Assembly: GCF_000764185.1 (NCBI RefSeq)
Contig: NZ_JQEC01000071.1
Span: 124,001 to 188,000, forward strand
DNA length: 64,000 nt
Reading direction: 5' to 3'
From: Colwellia psychrerythraea
GTDB lineage: Bacteria; Pseudomonadota; Gammaproteobacteria; Enterobacterales; Alteromonadaceae
The notes below the pieces were generated by a model. It did not search any database. It was not told the origin of the DNA and was given only the letters and a program-made list of their open reading frames with translations. The position numbers and the translations under genes are program-made. Shown here piece by piece: positions 9,157-17,449 of the stretch (its first letter is position 1; every line of letters begins with the position of its first letter).

Positions 9157-9910
9157 TATTTTGCTTAAAAAAAGTGACTAACAAATCATCTAACAGAGGC
9201 TGCCAGTTATCCCAATTATGGCCAAAACGAACAACCTTATAGTTAACATCGTGGCCATTGCTGACTAAGACGTTTTTGAAATGTCTAATGGCAGATAAGT
9301 TATCATTTTTTCTACCTCCAGAAATAAACACTTTAAGTTTTTTAATATCGGCTTGCTCGTATGAGTTCGATACGATTTTTAAGAACTTAGTATTGGCTGG
9401 AGACAACATAGCAATACCGCCAAAAACATGTGACGCCCCGCGGCCAAAACACGCCGCATTTAGACCGCCAAATGAAACACCCGCAATAACTCTACTCTCT
9501 CTAGTTGACATGACAGAATAGTCTTCTTCAACGCTAGGCATTAATTCATTAACAAAAAAACCTAAATATTTAGCATTACAAAAAAACTCCTGATTGCGTC
9601 TGTTATTCCTTAAATCTTCAGGGTTTCGGCTATCAATAAATACAACAACAATAGGTTTTATTTTTCCTTGATTAATTTCGTTATTGATAACCTTAATAAT
9701 GTTCCCGTATTTAATAAACCATTGGCCATCAACAACATACAAAGTCGAAACTTTTATGTTTTTATCAGAAATCTCAGGAAGATAAACTCTATAATGCAAC
9801 GAGTAACCTAAGGTTTTACTTTTAAAGAGCATATTAGGCGATAACGAGCCATTGGCATGGCTATATTCAGTACCGAGAAAGGACAACAATATTAGTACAA
9901 AAATACGCAT
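9140..9910 (-). CDS. secreted alpha/beta-hydrolase, esterase D-like
   Basis: Predicted exported serine esterase of the PF00756 (esterase D / Fes-like) type. Starting at ATG 9910 gives a signal peptide MRIFVLILLSFLGTEYSHA; a longer frame runs up to a TTG at 10045 but adds a second hydrophobic stretch with no ribosome site. The mature part has the strand LYVVDGQW, a nucleophile elbow GVSFGG (Ser in the centre), a late acidic region and the C-terminal RFGHNWDNWQP, whose histidine completes the triad. This architecture occurs in enterochelin esterases, acetylxylan esterases and S-formylglutathione hydrolases; the substrate is not determined. Isolated gene. Confidence 0.75.
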   Translation of the reverse strand: MRIFVLILLSFLGTEYSHANGSLSPNMLFKSKTLGYSLHYRVYLPEISDKNIKVSTLYVVDGQWFIKYGNIIKVINNEINQGKIKPIVVVFIDSRNPEDLRNNRRNQEFFCNAKYLGFFVNELMPSVEEDYSVMSTRESRVIAGVSFGGLNAACFGRGASHVFGGIAMLSPANTKFLKIVSNSYEQADIKKLKVFISGGRKNDNLSAIRHFKNVLVSNGHDVNYKVVRFGHNWDNWQPLLDDLLVTFFKQNKKPPY

Positions 9911-10177
9911 TATAAGTTTTGTAATCACAAGGAGTGTTAATAGTAAATATAATGGAGATAAAGATATATAGAAACTAAAAACCGATAATGAATGGCTGTT
10001 ATTAACAACTGCCAAGTGTATTTTAATTATCAAGTCACTAACCAAACAACTTGTTTGTAAATTTTCTGTGAGGCCGCTACTTTGCTTTCATGTAAAATAT
10101 AAAAGACATAAGCTAACTGAAATTATCTTCATTAGTATGCTAGCATTACAACTTATTTAGCTGTTCCTGCGATTTAA

Positions 10178-10813
10178 ATGAAAAATATACTTTGTTTTGG
10201 TGACTCAAATACTTGGGGCTACACACCTATTACCGGCGAGAGATATGAACGAAGTAACCGCTGGCCTGGTGCTTTACATAACTTCCTTGGCAAGCTATTT
10301 CACATTTATGAAGAAGGTTTATGTGGCAGAACCATTGCTAACAACATTGAGGGTAGAGCTCCACGTAGTGGTAAAGAGATATTGCCGGTATTACTTGAAA
10401 GTCACCAACCTCTTGATTTAGTCATTGTTGCACTAGGTACTAATGATCTTATGCATAGTTTTGCTCATTCAGCAAAAGGCATTGCCGAAAACATGAAAGA
10501 GTTATGCCTTTTAATCAGCGATAACCAATTTATTACACAACATCAACCCAAGACAAAAATACTGATAATATCCCCGCCGCATTTAGCTGCTTTACCAGCA
10601 GAAGATCAACTGCTATTTCAATATGGAGTTGAGAAGTCAAAACAATTAGCCGCTCACTATCAACATATTGCCCAGGAACTCGGCATTGCTTTCCTCGATG
10701 CACAAACCATTATTCAAACAACTGATTTAGACGGTATTCACTGGACAGTCGAACAACAAAAGCAACTTGCACGAGCGTTGAGCTTTAAAGTTAAGAGCTT
10801 ATTAACCGATTAA
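10178..10813 (+). CDS. SGNH/GDSL hydrolase, arylesterase-like
   Basis: A 211-aa cytoplasmic esterase. Block I is FGDSNTWGY with nucleophile Ser10, block III is LGTNDLMH, and block V is DLDGIHWT carrying the Asp-x-x-His of the triad. The GDSNTWGY opening and WPGAL segment resemble the octameric arylesterase/acyltransferase group (Mycobacterium smegmatis MsAcT-like) rather than the TesA lipases, and there is no signal peptide, so it works in the cytosol on small acyl esters. It is monocistronic and followed by a 230-bp MITE copy. Confidence 0.85.
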   Translation: MKNILCFGDSNTWGYTPITGERYERSNRWPGALHNFLGKLFHIYEEGLCGRTIANNIEGRAPRSGKEILPVLLESHQPLDLVIVALGTNDLMHSFAHSAKGIAENMKELCLLISDNQFITQHQPKTKILIISPPHLAALPAEDQLLFQYGVEKSKQLAAHYQHIAQELGIAFLDAQTIIQTTDLDGIHWTVEQQKQLARALSFKVKSLLTD

Positions 10814-10979
10814 CACTGCGCCAAAAAAGATTTCTACTCTAACCACAGGTTACTGACAGTTGTCAAAATGACAATTTCATCACTGAAATGGCCTATGAAT
10901 ATTTCACTTTTCTCTGTCCCGTTAATTTATTTTCATGTCGTTTTGATGATACACAAAACACTTCAATTTTATTTAATTT

Positions 10980-11209
10980 AACCTGAACTCTGGATAATGA
11001 GTGCTTGATGTTTAAATAAATACAAAAACTTGCGGTTATCAAAAATAAAATTTACCAGATTAAATAGCTATATACTCTATCAATATTTCAATTTATTCGA
11101 TTATCAAGGCAAAACGTTTATGAATAATGGGTTATTTATCGACGTTTTAACGCTAAGAATGGGATAAAGGGGAATATTGAGCCAATGCTGCTTATCCATA
11201 GTTCAGGTT
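10980..11209. repeat. 230-bp MITE-like element, copy 2
   Basis: Terminal inverted repeats AACCTGAACTCTGGATAA (10980-10997) and TTATCCATAGTTCAGGTT (11192-11209), 17 of 18 positions complementary. The element is flanked by a perfect 5-bp direct repeat AATTT (10975-10979 and 11210-11214), consistent with a target-site duplication. Same length and orientation as copy 1 at 3718-3947. No transposase is encoded. Confidence 0.85.
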
Positions 11210-11305
11210 AATTTATACTGAACCCGTATATTTTCTATTATTGTTTTTTATTTTTCTTTTAAGCTTCTACACTTAACTGGTGTAATATCGAACAAGGAAG
11301 ATGTC

Positions 11306-12355
11306 ATGAGTAAAGATATTTGGTTTTATGAACCTTTTAATGCCGATGGATATTTATCCAATTTTGCTAATTACCCCATAAACTTCGAACAACAAGTATG
11401 GCAAACCAGTGAACATTGCTATCAAGCAAGTAAATTCACAGATACCAAAATAATTAATCAAATTAAAAAGTCGAAAACACCTAAAGAAACATTTGAGCTA
11501 AGCCGAAAATTTTCTGCTCAAGTACGTGATGACTGGCTTGAAATCCGCTACCAACGCATGCTCGACATTGTCAGCGCTAAGTTCGCCCAGCATACTCGAC
11601 TCGCCTATTACTTAGTTGCCACTGAAGATAAAATCATCAAAGAGCACTCTCATAAAGATGATTACTGGGGTGATGGCGGTGATGGCCATGGCAAAAATGC
11701 TCTGGGTAAAATATTAATGCAGGTCAGAGAAGAGCTCAAACAAACCGCACGTTTTTCATTATTACGTTATTCAGAATCAACCAAATTACCAACCCAATAT
11801 GGTGAGTTTAAAATGCACGGTTTTTTTGAACCAAACACAGGTAAAGAACACGTGGCATTAAGTTTAGGTAACTGGCAACAAGATGAAGCTGTTTTACTTC
11901 GTATCCACTCAGAGTGCTTAACTGGTGATGCATTTTCCAGTTTACGTTGTGACTGCGGAGCACAGCTACAGTTTGCCATGAAAAAAATTGCCGAAAATGG
12001 CTCAGGTCTTCTTATATACCTTCGCCAAGAAGGCAGAGGCATAGGTTTACTCAACAAAATAAAAGCTTACAACTTGCAAGATAGAGGCGCTGATACTGTA
12101 GAAGCTAATGTTTTATTAGGATTTGAATCCGACCAACGCAGCTACTTCTTTTGCAAGGGTATATTTGAATTTTTTAACATAAATACAGTTAATGTAATGA
12201 CAAATAACCCACTTAAGTTACAAGCACTTGATGAAATAGGTATCAAGGTAAATAAACGCGTACCGTTAAATGATGGCCATAACAGTCATAATAAACATTA
12301 TCTCACCACTAAGAAAAACAAAATGGGTCATATATTAACTATTGAAGATGTGTAA
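11306..12355 (+). CDS. ribA: NADAR (YbiA-like) – GTP cyclohydrolase II fusion
   Basis: Two-domain riboflavin-pathway protein, 349 aa. Residues 1-145 are a NADAR/COG3236 domain (SNFANYPI, TSEHCYQASKF, then DYWGDGGDGHGKNALG), the N-glycosidase family that clears reactive pyrimidine intermediates of riboflavin synthesis. Residues about 150-345 are a complete GTP cyclohydrolase II: zinc cysteines C204, C215 and C217 (HSECLTGD, LRCDCG), RQEGRGIGLLNKIKAY, and the DTVEAN and TNNPLK motifs all match E. coli RibA. The cyclohydrolase opens GTP to the diaminopyrimidine product that the NADAR domain could recycle or detoxify. Ribosome site AAGGAAG precedes the ATG. It stands alone without other rib genes, so it is probably a second ribA. 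Linked directly after the MITE copy 2. Confidence 0.92.
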   Translation: MSKDIWFYEPFNADGYLSNFANYPINFEQQVWQTSEHCYQASKFTDTKIINQIKKSKTPKETFELSRKFSAQVRDDWLEIRYQRMLDIVSAKFAQHTRLAYYLVATEDKIIKEHSHKDDYWGDGGDGHGKNALGKILMQVREELKQTARFSLLRYSESTKLPTQYGEFKMHGFFEPNTGKEHVALSLGNWQQDEAVLLRIHSECLTGDAFSSLRCDCGAQLQFAMKKIAENGSGLLIYLRQEGRGIGLLNKIKAYNLQDRGADTVEANVLLGFESDQRSYFFCKGIFEFFNINTVNVMTNNPLKLQALDEIGIKVNKRVPLNDGHNSHNKHYLTTKKNKMGHILTIEDV

Positions 12356-12736
12356 CTTGTGCGTATAAATAATGACTTTTAAGTTGTCGCTGTGATCGTG
12401 TATAGCCAAAAGTAAAGACCGTTCTTCTTTTCAAGAGCGGCTAATGCAACTAGGTATTTAATAGAAACTTTATGCGATTACAGGTTTTTGTATAATCGAC
12501 CTTCACAGTTACGATTACACACAAGGGTTGCTATGTTAAGTAAAATACGAGAGGTTAATAATCACGGTTAATGTTTATATCTGTTAAATCCCCTATAATT
12601 ATCAAGGTTGATGACAAGCTAATAAAATAAATAACTCTGATGAATTTTCGGGATTACGGCTCTGAACTTGACAACTTTATTAAAAAATTACTGCCCGTGT
12701 GAGTTTAGATATGATGAGGTTTATCTTTTATCGCCA
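12356..12736. other. intergenic region between convergent genes
   Basis: About 380 bases without a convincing gene. A short hairpin CCGTTCTT/AAGAGCGG at about 12419-12440 follows the ribA fusion and may mark its transcript end, though it lacks a T-run. Confidence 0.4.
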
Positions 12737-13495
12737 CTACCCACGAGATTGCGCTTTCAATAGCTGCTGCTCGGTGTGTTTAAAGCTATCAAATAGCATA
12801 TTGCGCGCCTTTATAACTTCAGGATGTTTTAAGGCTTGCTGTAAGGCAAGTTTACTCTTTTTGTCGGTGCCTAATGTTAATGTTAGATATAACCCCTGAC
12901 TGCCAAATCCTGCTTCATCAAATACCGCGAGCTGCTCTAGCATATTTAATTCGTAACCTAGGGACTCTAATTTCCCCGAAACGGCAAAAGTAGTACCAAC
13001 AAAGCGGTCAACACGGCCTTTAATCAGTGCATTTAATGCTTGGGTTGAATTAAGGAACTCAAACACATTATCAGGATGAAAGTATGATCTGATTCCTTTA
13101 GCTTTATGAGAGTTTCTCTCCATTGAAACCCGAAGAATCATATTTCTCGGGTCAATAGCATTTCTTTTTTTCCAAATATATTGCTGCCCGGCATATACCG
13201 TGGTTAGCCAAATAAAATTATCTATGCGCTGCGGAGTTTTAGAAATAGATAGGATGAGCTTATTGGGTAGCTTAGCATCTTTAATTATGATCCTCGCCCA
13301 AGGTTTCGCAGTAAAGCGAGCTGGGATTTGTGCATGTTTTATTAACTTTTTTGCAAAATCATAAACAGGCCCATAACCTTTCCCATTATGATCAACCATT
13401 TGAAATGGTGGGTTATGCTCAAAAATAACTTCTAAGGTTTTAGCCTCTAATGACAAAGATAAAATTGGTAAAACAAATAATATAATGTTAAGCAT
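12737..13495 (-). CDS. periplasmic solute-binding (SBP_bac_3-like) protein
   Basis: Secreted protein of about 252 aa from ATG 13495, giving signal peptide MLNIILFVLPILSLSLEA; an upstream ATG at 13558 is possible but would put a charged extension before the signal. The mature part follows the type II periplasmic binding fold of amino-acid binding proteins (PF00497): LEVIFEHNPPFQM at the start, GYGPVYDFAKKL, and an ALIKGRVDRFVG segment equivalent to the second lobe. Stand-alone members of this group are abundant in Alteromonadales and are not coupled to an ABC transporter; none is nearby. Downstream of a CPBP protease gene, from which it is separated by a perfect 12-bp-arm hairpin. Confidence 0.8.
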   Translation of the reverse strand: MLNIILFVLPILSLSLEAKTLEVIFEHNPPFQMVDHNGKGYGPVYDFAKKLIKHAQIPARFTAKPWARIIIKDAKLPNKLILSISKTPQRIDNFIWLTTVYAGQQYIWKKRNAIDPRNMILRVSMERNSHKAKGIRSYFHPDNVFEFLNSTQALNALIKGRVDRFVGTTFAVSGKLESLGYELNMLEQLAVFDEAGFGSQGLYLTLTLGTDKKSKLALQQALKHPEVIKARNMLFDSFKHTEQQLLKAQSRG

Positions 13496-13559
13496 TCTAC
13501 GCCACGAACGTTTATCAATAGTTAAGTATAATATGAAATCTTTATGAACCCCTGCCATG

Positions 13560-13592
13560 TTCTCGAGGTTACCTTAGTGATAACCTCGAGAA
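13560..13592. repeat. perfect hairpin with XhoI-like arms, related copy at 15188-15215
   Basis: Arms TTCTCGAGGTTA (13560-13571) and TAACCTCGAGAA (13581-13592) separated by 9 bases. A related sequence GGTTATCTTGGTGATAAC followed by TTCGAGA lies near 15181-15204. It sits between the CPBP protease stop and the solute-binding protein start and has no T-run, so it may be an intercistronic repeat rather than a terminator. Confidence 0.5.
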
Positions 13593-13619
13593 AATGGCGT
13601 TTCTCCTTTTAAATTAGAG

Positions 13620-14507
13620 CTAAGCCTTAAGTAAAGGGTATGTAAATAAATATAGATGAATCATGTTCAAACAGAAATGGATTAAAATCGCATACCAAAG
13701 TTTACCTGTCTTTAGATAAACAAAGCCGTATAAAAAACCTGCCAAGGTAGCGACAAATACATAACTAAAACCGCCCGAAAAATGTGCAATACCAAACAGA
13801 AAACTAGCAACAATAAGCCCTGCCATAGGGTTAAATAATTGTACTAATTTATTCTGGATTACCCCTCTAAAGAATACCTCTTCAATAACACAGGTTAGTA
13901 ATAAATTATTTAACGCAAACAGCCACCACCAGCTTGGTAACTTAGGCTCAATAGTAATTAATGACAGGAAAGTGGCTAAGCTAAAGATCACCAATAAAGT
14001 AGCCGATATCACAGTAATAACATGCAGTTTAGTTTCTATTTTAAATAGTCTAATTTTTTTATTATTCATCAACACTGTCGGATACAATATCAAAAGAACA
14101 AATAGAATCATCGGTTTATCAAAATTAAGATACATTGTAAAAGGCATACTGTTGATACTTTTTTCTACATTATATAATACTGGTAAGTTATTAAAGCCCG
14201 GTAATAAGTGCGCAGCCAATGCAATACAGCATATGAAAATTAACACTGTAATGACCGTTTTAATGCCTTGATTCCACGCATTTTTTGAGGGCATATTTGC
14301 AAAATAAGCCAGAGTAAATAACAGTGTAACTACGCCAAGACCTACCAAGTCTATCGCGTTATAAAGCAGTCCGCTCACTAGAGTACAAAGTAAACCAAAA
14401 GGCCATAACTTAGGCTTTACAAAAGCTGCTACTAAGGTGATTACTAAGAATAGCCATGGGTATACTGCAGGGAAAATATCTTGTGTTAAAAGCATAGAAT
14501 AGATCAT
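13620..14507 (-). CDS. CPBP-family intramembrane metalloprotease
   Basis: A 295-aa inner-membrane protein with about eight hydrophobic segments. The C-terminal PF02517 (CAAX protease and bacteriocin-processing, Abi) domain shows all conserved motifs: EEVFFRG (E209, E210, R214), FGIAH (H242) and HFCLN (H277, N281). These residues bind the catalytic zinc within the membrane. Substrates of the family range from prenylated peptides to bacteriocin precursors and anti-sigma factors; none can be named here. There is no ribosome site upstream of ATG 14507 and a 39-bp palindrome begins 9 bases before it, which is unusual. Codirectional with the solute-binding protein downstream. Confidence 0.88.
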   Translation of the reverse strand: MIYSMLLTQDIFPAVYPWLFLVITLVAAFVKPKLWPFGLLCTLVSGLLYNAIDLVGLGVVTLLFTLAYFANMPSKNAWNQGIKTVITVLIFICCIALAAHLLPGFNNLPVLYNVEKSINSMPFTMYLNFDKPMILFVLLILYPTVLMNNKKIRLFKIETKLHVITVISATLLVIFSLATFLSLITIEPKLPSWWWLFALNNLLLTCVIEEVFFRGVIQNKLVQLFNPMAGLIVASFLFGIAHFSGGFSYVFVATLAGFLYGFVYLKTGKLWYAILIHFCLNMIHLYLFTYPLLKA

Positions 14508-14515
14508 TAATGTAA

Positions 14516-14554
14516 ATTTTAGCTAAGTTAACATAATGTTAACTTAGCTAAAAT
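14516..14554. repeat. perfect 39-bp AT-rich palindrome
   Basis: Nineteen base pairs of perfect dyad symmetry around position 14535 (left arm ATTTTAGCTAAGTTAACAT). It lies immediately upstream of the CPBP protease start, where it could be a protein-binding operator or a structured leader. Confidence 0.7.
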
Positions 14555-14681
14555 GATTTAATAACAATAACATCACGGTGATAGCCTCAGGGATTGTAAT
14601 TTGAGTTACCATGTACTGTTTATAAAACAACCAGAACCATCTATAATAAACATTGAGTTTAGCTAACTAGGAAACCTTACA

Positions 14682-15086
14682 ATGAATGCTGTGAATTCAA
14701 CTGCGTCTAATTATGTGGGTCTAGTACAAAAAGCGGTTACAAGGAATACAGTCCATCAAGTTGTTGATGCGAAACAATCTGGTACGCCAATAAACAAAGA
14801 AGAGATTAAAGAGTCAAACCAAGAAATTAAAGATAAATCGGTTCAAGCGGGAATTTCTGTTTATCAAGCTAATTTAAAGAAGCAAACTGTAGATACCTAT
14901 ATTCAGTCAACTGAAAAAGCCAATGACATATACGGTACTGATTCATCAGACTCCACAGATACTGAGATTAACAGTTTTGATGCTCAAGCCGTTAACGATG
15001 CGCGTTCAACCGTTCACAAACGAGCCATTGGAATATCAGTATATGAACAAGTGCAATCGACTAAAGACGATAAACAAACATTATAA
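14682..15086 (+). CDS. hypothetical protein, 134 aa
   Basis: Soluble, polar protein rich in Ser, Thr, Gln and Asp, starting at ATG 14682 behind AGGAAA. The segments AGISVYQANLKKQT and IGISVYEQVQSTK repeat a GISVY motif about 70 residues apart, suggesting an internal duplication or a repeated partner-binding element. No signal peptide, no known domain. It is divergent from the CPBP protease gene, sharing the intergenic palindrome. Confidence 0.6.
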   Translation: MNAVNSTASNYVGLVQKAVTRNTVHQVVDAKQSGTPINKEEIKESNQEIKDKSVQAGISVYQANLKKQTVDTYIQSTEKANDIYGTDSSDSTDTEINSFDAQAVNDARSTVHKRAIGISVYEQVQSTKDDKQTL

Positions 15087-15974
15087 TATCTTCCTTTCCG
15101 ATGGGGCATAACGTGCCTCCCTTCTTCCCTATTAGCCAAAATTTAGCAGAACATTCAATAACAAACGAAGCCTGAGGCTAGGTTATCTTGGTGATAACTT
15201 CGAGAGCACGGAGTTTGATTTTCTGCTTGGCGTCGCGGTGGCGACTACACCCAAAGGGAGTCTGCCTCCGGCCTCCCCTTGGAACCCCACGGAGTCCCTA
15301 CTCAGTGAAAACATGAATAACCATTTTGAGTTTACAGTCAATACCTGCGTTTATTACTCAACAAAAGTCGTCCATGAAAAGCGGCAGTCTTCGCCATCAG
15401 GACAATATGCTCCTGCATTGTCTAATAAATCACATCCATGTGACGTCATGGCTCAGCTTGACTGACACTTTTCAAAATGGCCATTCATTCACTGAGATGG
15501 GAGTTAGAATACTTGGCACTGATTGATTGACTAATTTCTGTTATCCTCGTGGTGGGTTAGTCGAGGATCCATAGACCTAAAAACTAGATTACCGATTAGA
15601 CACTTCGGGAATGACAACTTCAAATTCCAATGTCTAACAGCACAAGCACCTACCCCATCAACAAACTTCAAGCCTGCTTTAATCAAGTGCCTAAATGAAA
15701 GGCAATATTCACGTATGTTCATCATGACGGTACAGGATGTACCTTATTAGACAATGCAGGAGCATATTGTCCTGATGATGAACAAAGCGATGTAGGCACA
15801 TGGATGTGCCTTCATTACTGTTACGTCGAAGATATTGCTTTGAATGGAGGATTACACTTGATTAGCAGCGACGGGAGAGTCCAGAGAGGGTTCGTCGTTC
15901 AACCCTCTTTGGGTGTCGTCGCCACAGCGACAATATATGAGAAAAAAACTTAGGTATAGTACTAATGAAAAAAC
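15087..15974. other. 888-base gene-free region of repeats
   Basis: No credible protein gene. The region contains the nested inverted-repeat element at 15232-15931, a fragment similar to dispersed proteobacterial intergenic repeats (about 15541-15615, GAGGATCCATAGACC ... CGGGAATGACAA), and several short palindromes such as GGTACAGGATGTACC and GCACATGGATGTGC. The GC-rich ends contrast with the AT-rich surroundings. Confidence 0.6.
15232..15931. mobile_element. putative non-autonomous element with terminal and internal inverted repeats
   Basis: Terminal inverted repeats at 15232-15256 and 15907-15931 match at 23 of 25 positions (left begins GTCGCGGTGGCGAC, right ends GTCGCCACAGCGAC). A second, perfect 34-bp inverted pair lies inside at 15395-15428 and 15744-15777. 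Each terminus also has a subterminal hairpin (left 15251-15282; right around 15889-15912). No transposase or conserved ORF is present. Boundaries are uncertain because no target duplication was found; a structured RNA is an alternative reading. Confidence 0.5.
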
Positions 15975-16484
15975 TTACTTTAAAAGTTTCTTTATGCCAT
16001 CTTGTGCTTGTTTGTAACGTAAGTTTATTAGTGTCATGGCAACTTGACCAACATCCTCATAGAGATTGTCTGCAAACTCATGTAGATTTAACGAGGGGTC
16101 ATAATTTTTTGATAGAACAAAATCTAATATTTTTCGCTCTCTTGATTGAAAGTTAACTCCAGCTTTAACTTCTAAGAAACCTCTCCAAGGCTTTTGTTGC
16201 TTTTCATTATTACAGGGCTGACAACAAGGAACTACGTTTCCCCATGCGTGCAAACCTAAAGTAGATTTATTCATTGGTATTAAGTGATCTTGTGACAATG
16301 ACTTGCGATTGATAATTTCTCCACAAAAACAGCATTGATTCTCAAAGTAATCTAATAACTCATCTTTTTGCGCTATTTTTGGACCGAAAGGCTCAAAACC
16401 TCGTTCTTCATCATAGAACTTGCCTACATTTTGTAAAAAGATTCTAATTGCACTATTGGAGATATCTGATTTACTTCTAGCCAT
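15975..16484 (-). CDS. HNH endonuclease family protein
   Basis: About 169 aa, started at ATG 16484 because AGGGAA lies just before it; an ATG six codons earlier (16502) has no ribosome site. The HNH zinc-finger domain is clear: CCFCGEII, then SQDHLIPM (catalytic region with D-H), GLHAWGNVVPCCQPCNNEK giving the Asn/His and the second CxxC of the structural zinc. The C-terminal 60 residues are helical and unassigned. HNH proteins of this compact form act as nicking or restriction-type nucleases, often on mobile DNA; here it lies between the suc operon terminator and a repeat-rich element, which hints at acquisition. Target unknown. Confidence 0.82.
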   Translation of the reverse strand: MARSKSDISNSAIRIFLQNVGKFYDEERGFEPFGPKIAQKDELLDYFENQCCFCGEIINRKSLSQDHLIPMNKSTLGLHAWGNVVPCCQPCNNEKQQKPWRGFLEVKAGVNFQSRERKILDFVLSKNYDPSLNLHEFADNLYEDVGQVAMTLINLRYKQAQDGIKKLLK

Positions 16485-16508
16485 AACTTTCCCTACTGAC
16501 ATATAAAC

Positions 16509-16547
16509 AAAAAACCCGCATTCTCTATTAGAAAATACGGGTTTTTA
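16509..16547 (-). terminator. terminator of the suc operon
   Basis: Hairpin with CCCG/CGGG core and A/T arms downstream of the sucD stop codon (16577); on the minus strand it is followed by a run of T. Confidence 0.8.
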
Positions 16548-16576
16548 TTAAGATTTACAAGCTGTAAGCTACTAGC

Positions 16577-17449
16577 TTACCATCCTGTTTTCTCTTTAAG
16601 TGCTGAGCCAATTTCAGCTAAAGAACGTACAGTTTTAACACCGGCCGCTTCTAGTGCTGCAAATTTCTCATCAGCTGTACCTTTACCACCGGCGATAATC
16701 GCGCCAGCGTGACCCATACGCTTACCTTCTGGTGCAGTAACACCAGCAATGTAAGATACTACAGGTTTAGTAACGTTAGCTTTGATATATTCCGCAGCTT
16801 CTTCTTCAGCAGTTCCGCCAATTTCACCAATCATTACGATTGCTTCAGTTTGTGGATCGTTTTGGAACATTTCCAATACGTCGATGAAGTTAGTACCTGG
16901 AATTGGATCACCACCAATACCTACACAAGTAGATTGGCCGAAACCAAAATCAGTAGTTTGTTTAACGGCTTCGTACGTAAGCGTACCAGAACGTGAAACA
17001 ATACCAACTTTACCTGGTAAATGGATGTGACCTGGCATGATACCAATCTTAGTCTCGCCCGGCGTGATAACACCTGGACAGTTAGGACCGATCATACGAA
17101 CGCCAGTTTGGTTAAGCTTAGCTTTAACGTCAACCATATCTAAAGTTGGAATACCTTCAGTAATAGTGATGATAATTTTAATGCCCGCATCGATAGCTTC
17201 TAAGATTGCATCTTTACAGAATGGAGCTGGAACGTAGATAACTGTAGCTGTTGCGCCAGTTGCTTCTACTGCTTCACGTACTGTGTTGAATACTGGTAAA
17301 CCAAGATGCGTTTGACCGCCTTTACCTGGGCTTACGCCACCAACCATTTGTGTACCGTAATCAATAGCTTGTTCTGAATGGAAAGTACCTTGACCACCAG
17401 TGAAACCTTGACAGATAACTTTAGTATCTTTATTAATTAATACAGACAT
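16577..17449 (-). CDS. sucD: succinyl-CoA ligase (ADP-forming) subunit alpha
   Basis: Alpha subunit of the TCA-cycle enzyme that converts succinyl-CoA to succinate with ATP formation. At 290 aa it has the usual length. The CoA-binding Rossmann domain begins [20 protein letters not shown]; the phosphohistidine lies in [12 protein letters not shown] near residue 247. It overlaps the sucC stop codon by one base (TAATG), a translationally coupled pair, and is the last gene of the sdh-suc block, followed by the terminator. Confidence 0.97.
   Translation of the reverse strand: MSVLINKDTKVICQGFTGGQGTFHSEQAIDYGTQMVGGVSPGKGGQTHLGLPVFNTVREAVEATGATATVIYVPAPFCKDAILEAIDAGIKIIITITEGIPTLDMVDVKAKLNQTGVRMIGPNCPGVITPGETKIGIMPGHIHLPGKVGIVSRSGTLTYEAVKQTTDFGFGQSTCVGIGGDPIPGTNFIDVLEMFQNDPQTEAIVMIGEIGGTAEEEAAEYIKANVTKPVVSYIAGVTAPEGKRMGHAGAIIAGGKGTADEKFAALEAAGVKTVRSLAEIGSALKEKTGW

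Noticed and set aside
15238-15725. Three short frames (15238-15465 and 15326-15526 on plus, 15531-15725 on minus) inside the repeat region
   Set aside because: They translate inverted repeats and a dispersed intergenic repeat (ending in an RSMDPRL-like string typical of translated repeats), with no ribosome sites or protein-like composition.
15395-15777. 34-bp inverted pair considered as a CRISPR or phage att duplication
   Set aside because: The two copies are inverted, not direct, there are only two, and no cas or phage genes are nearby.
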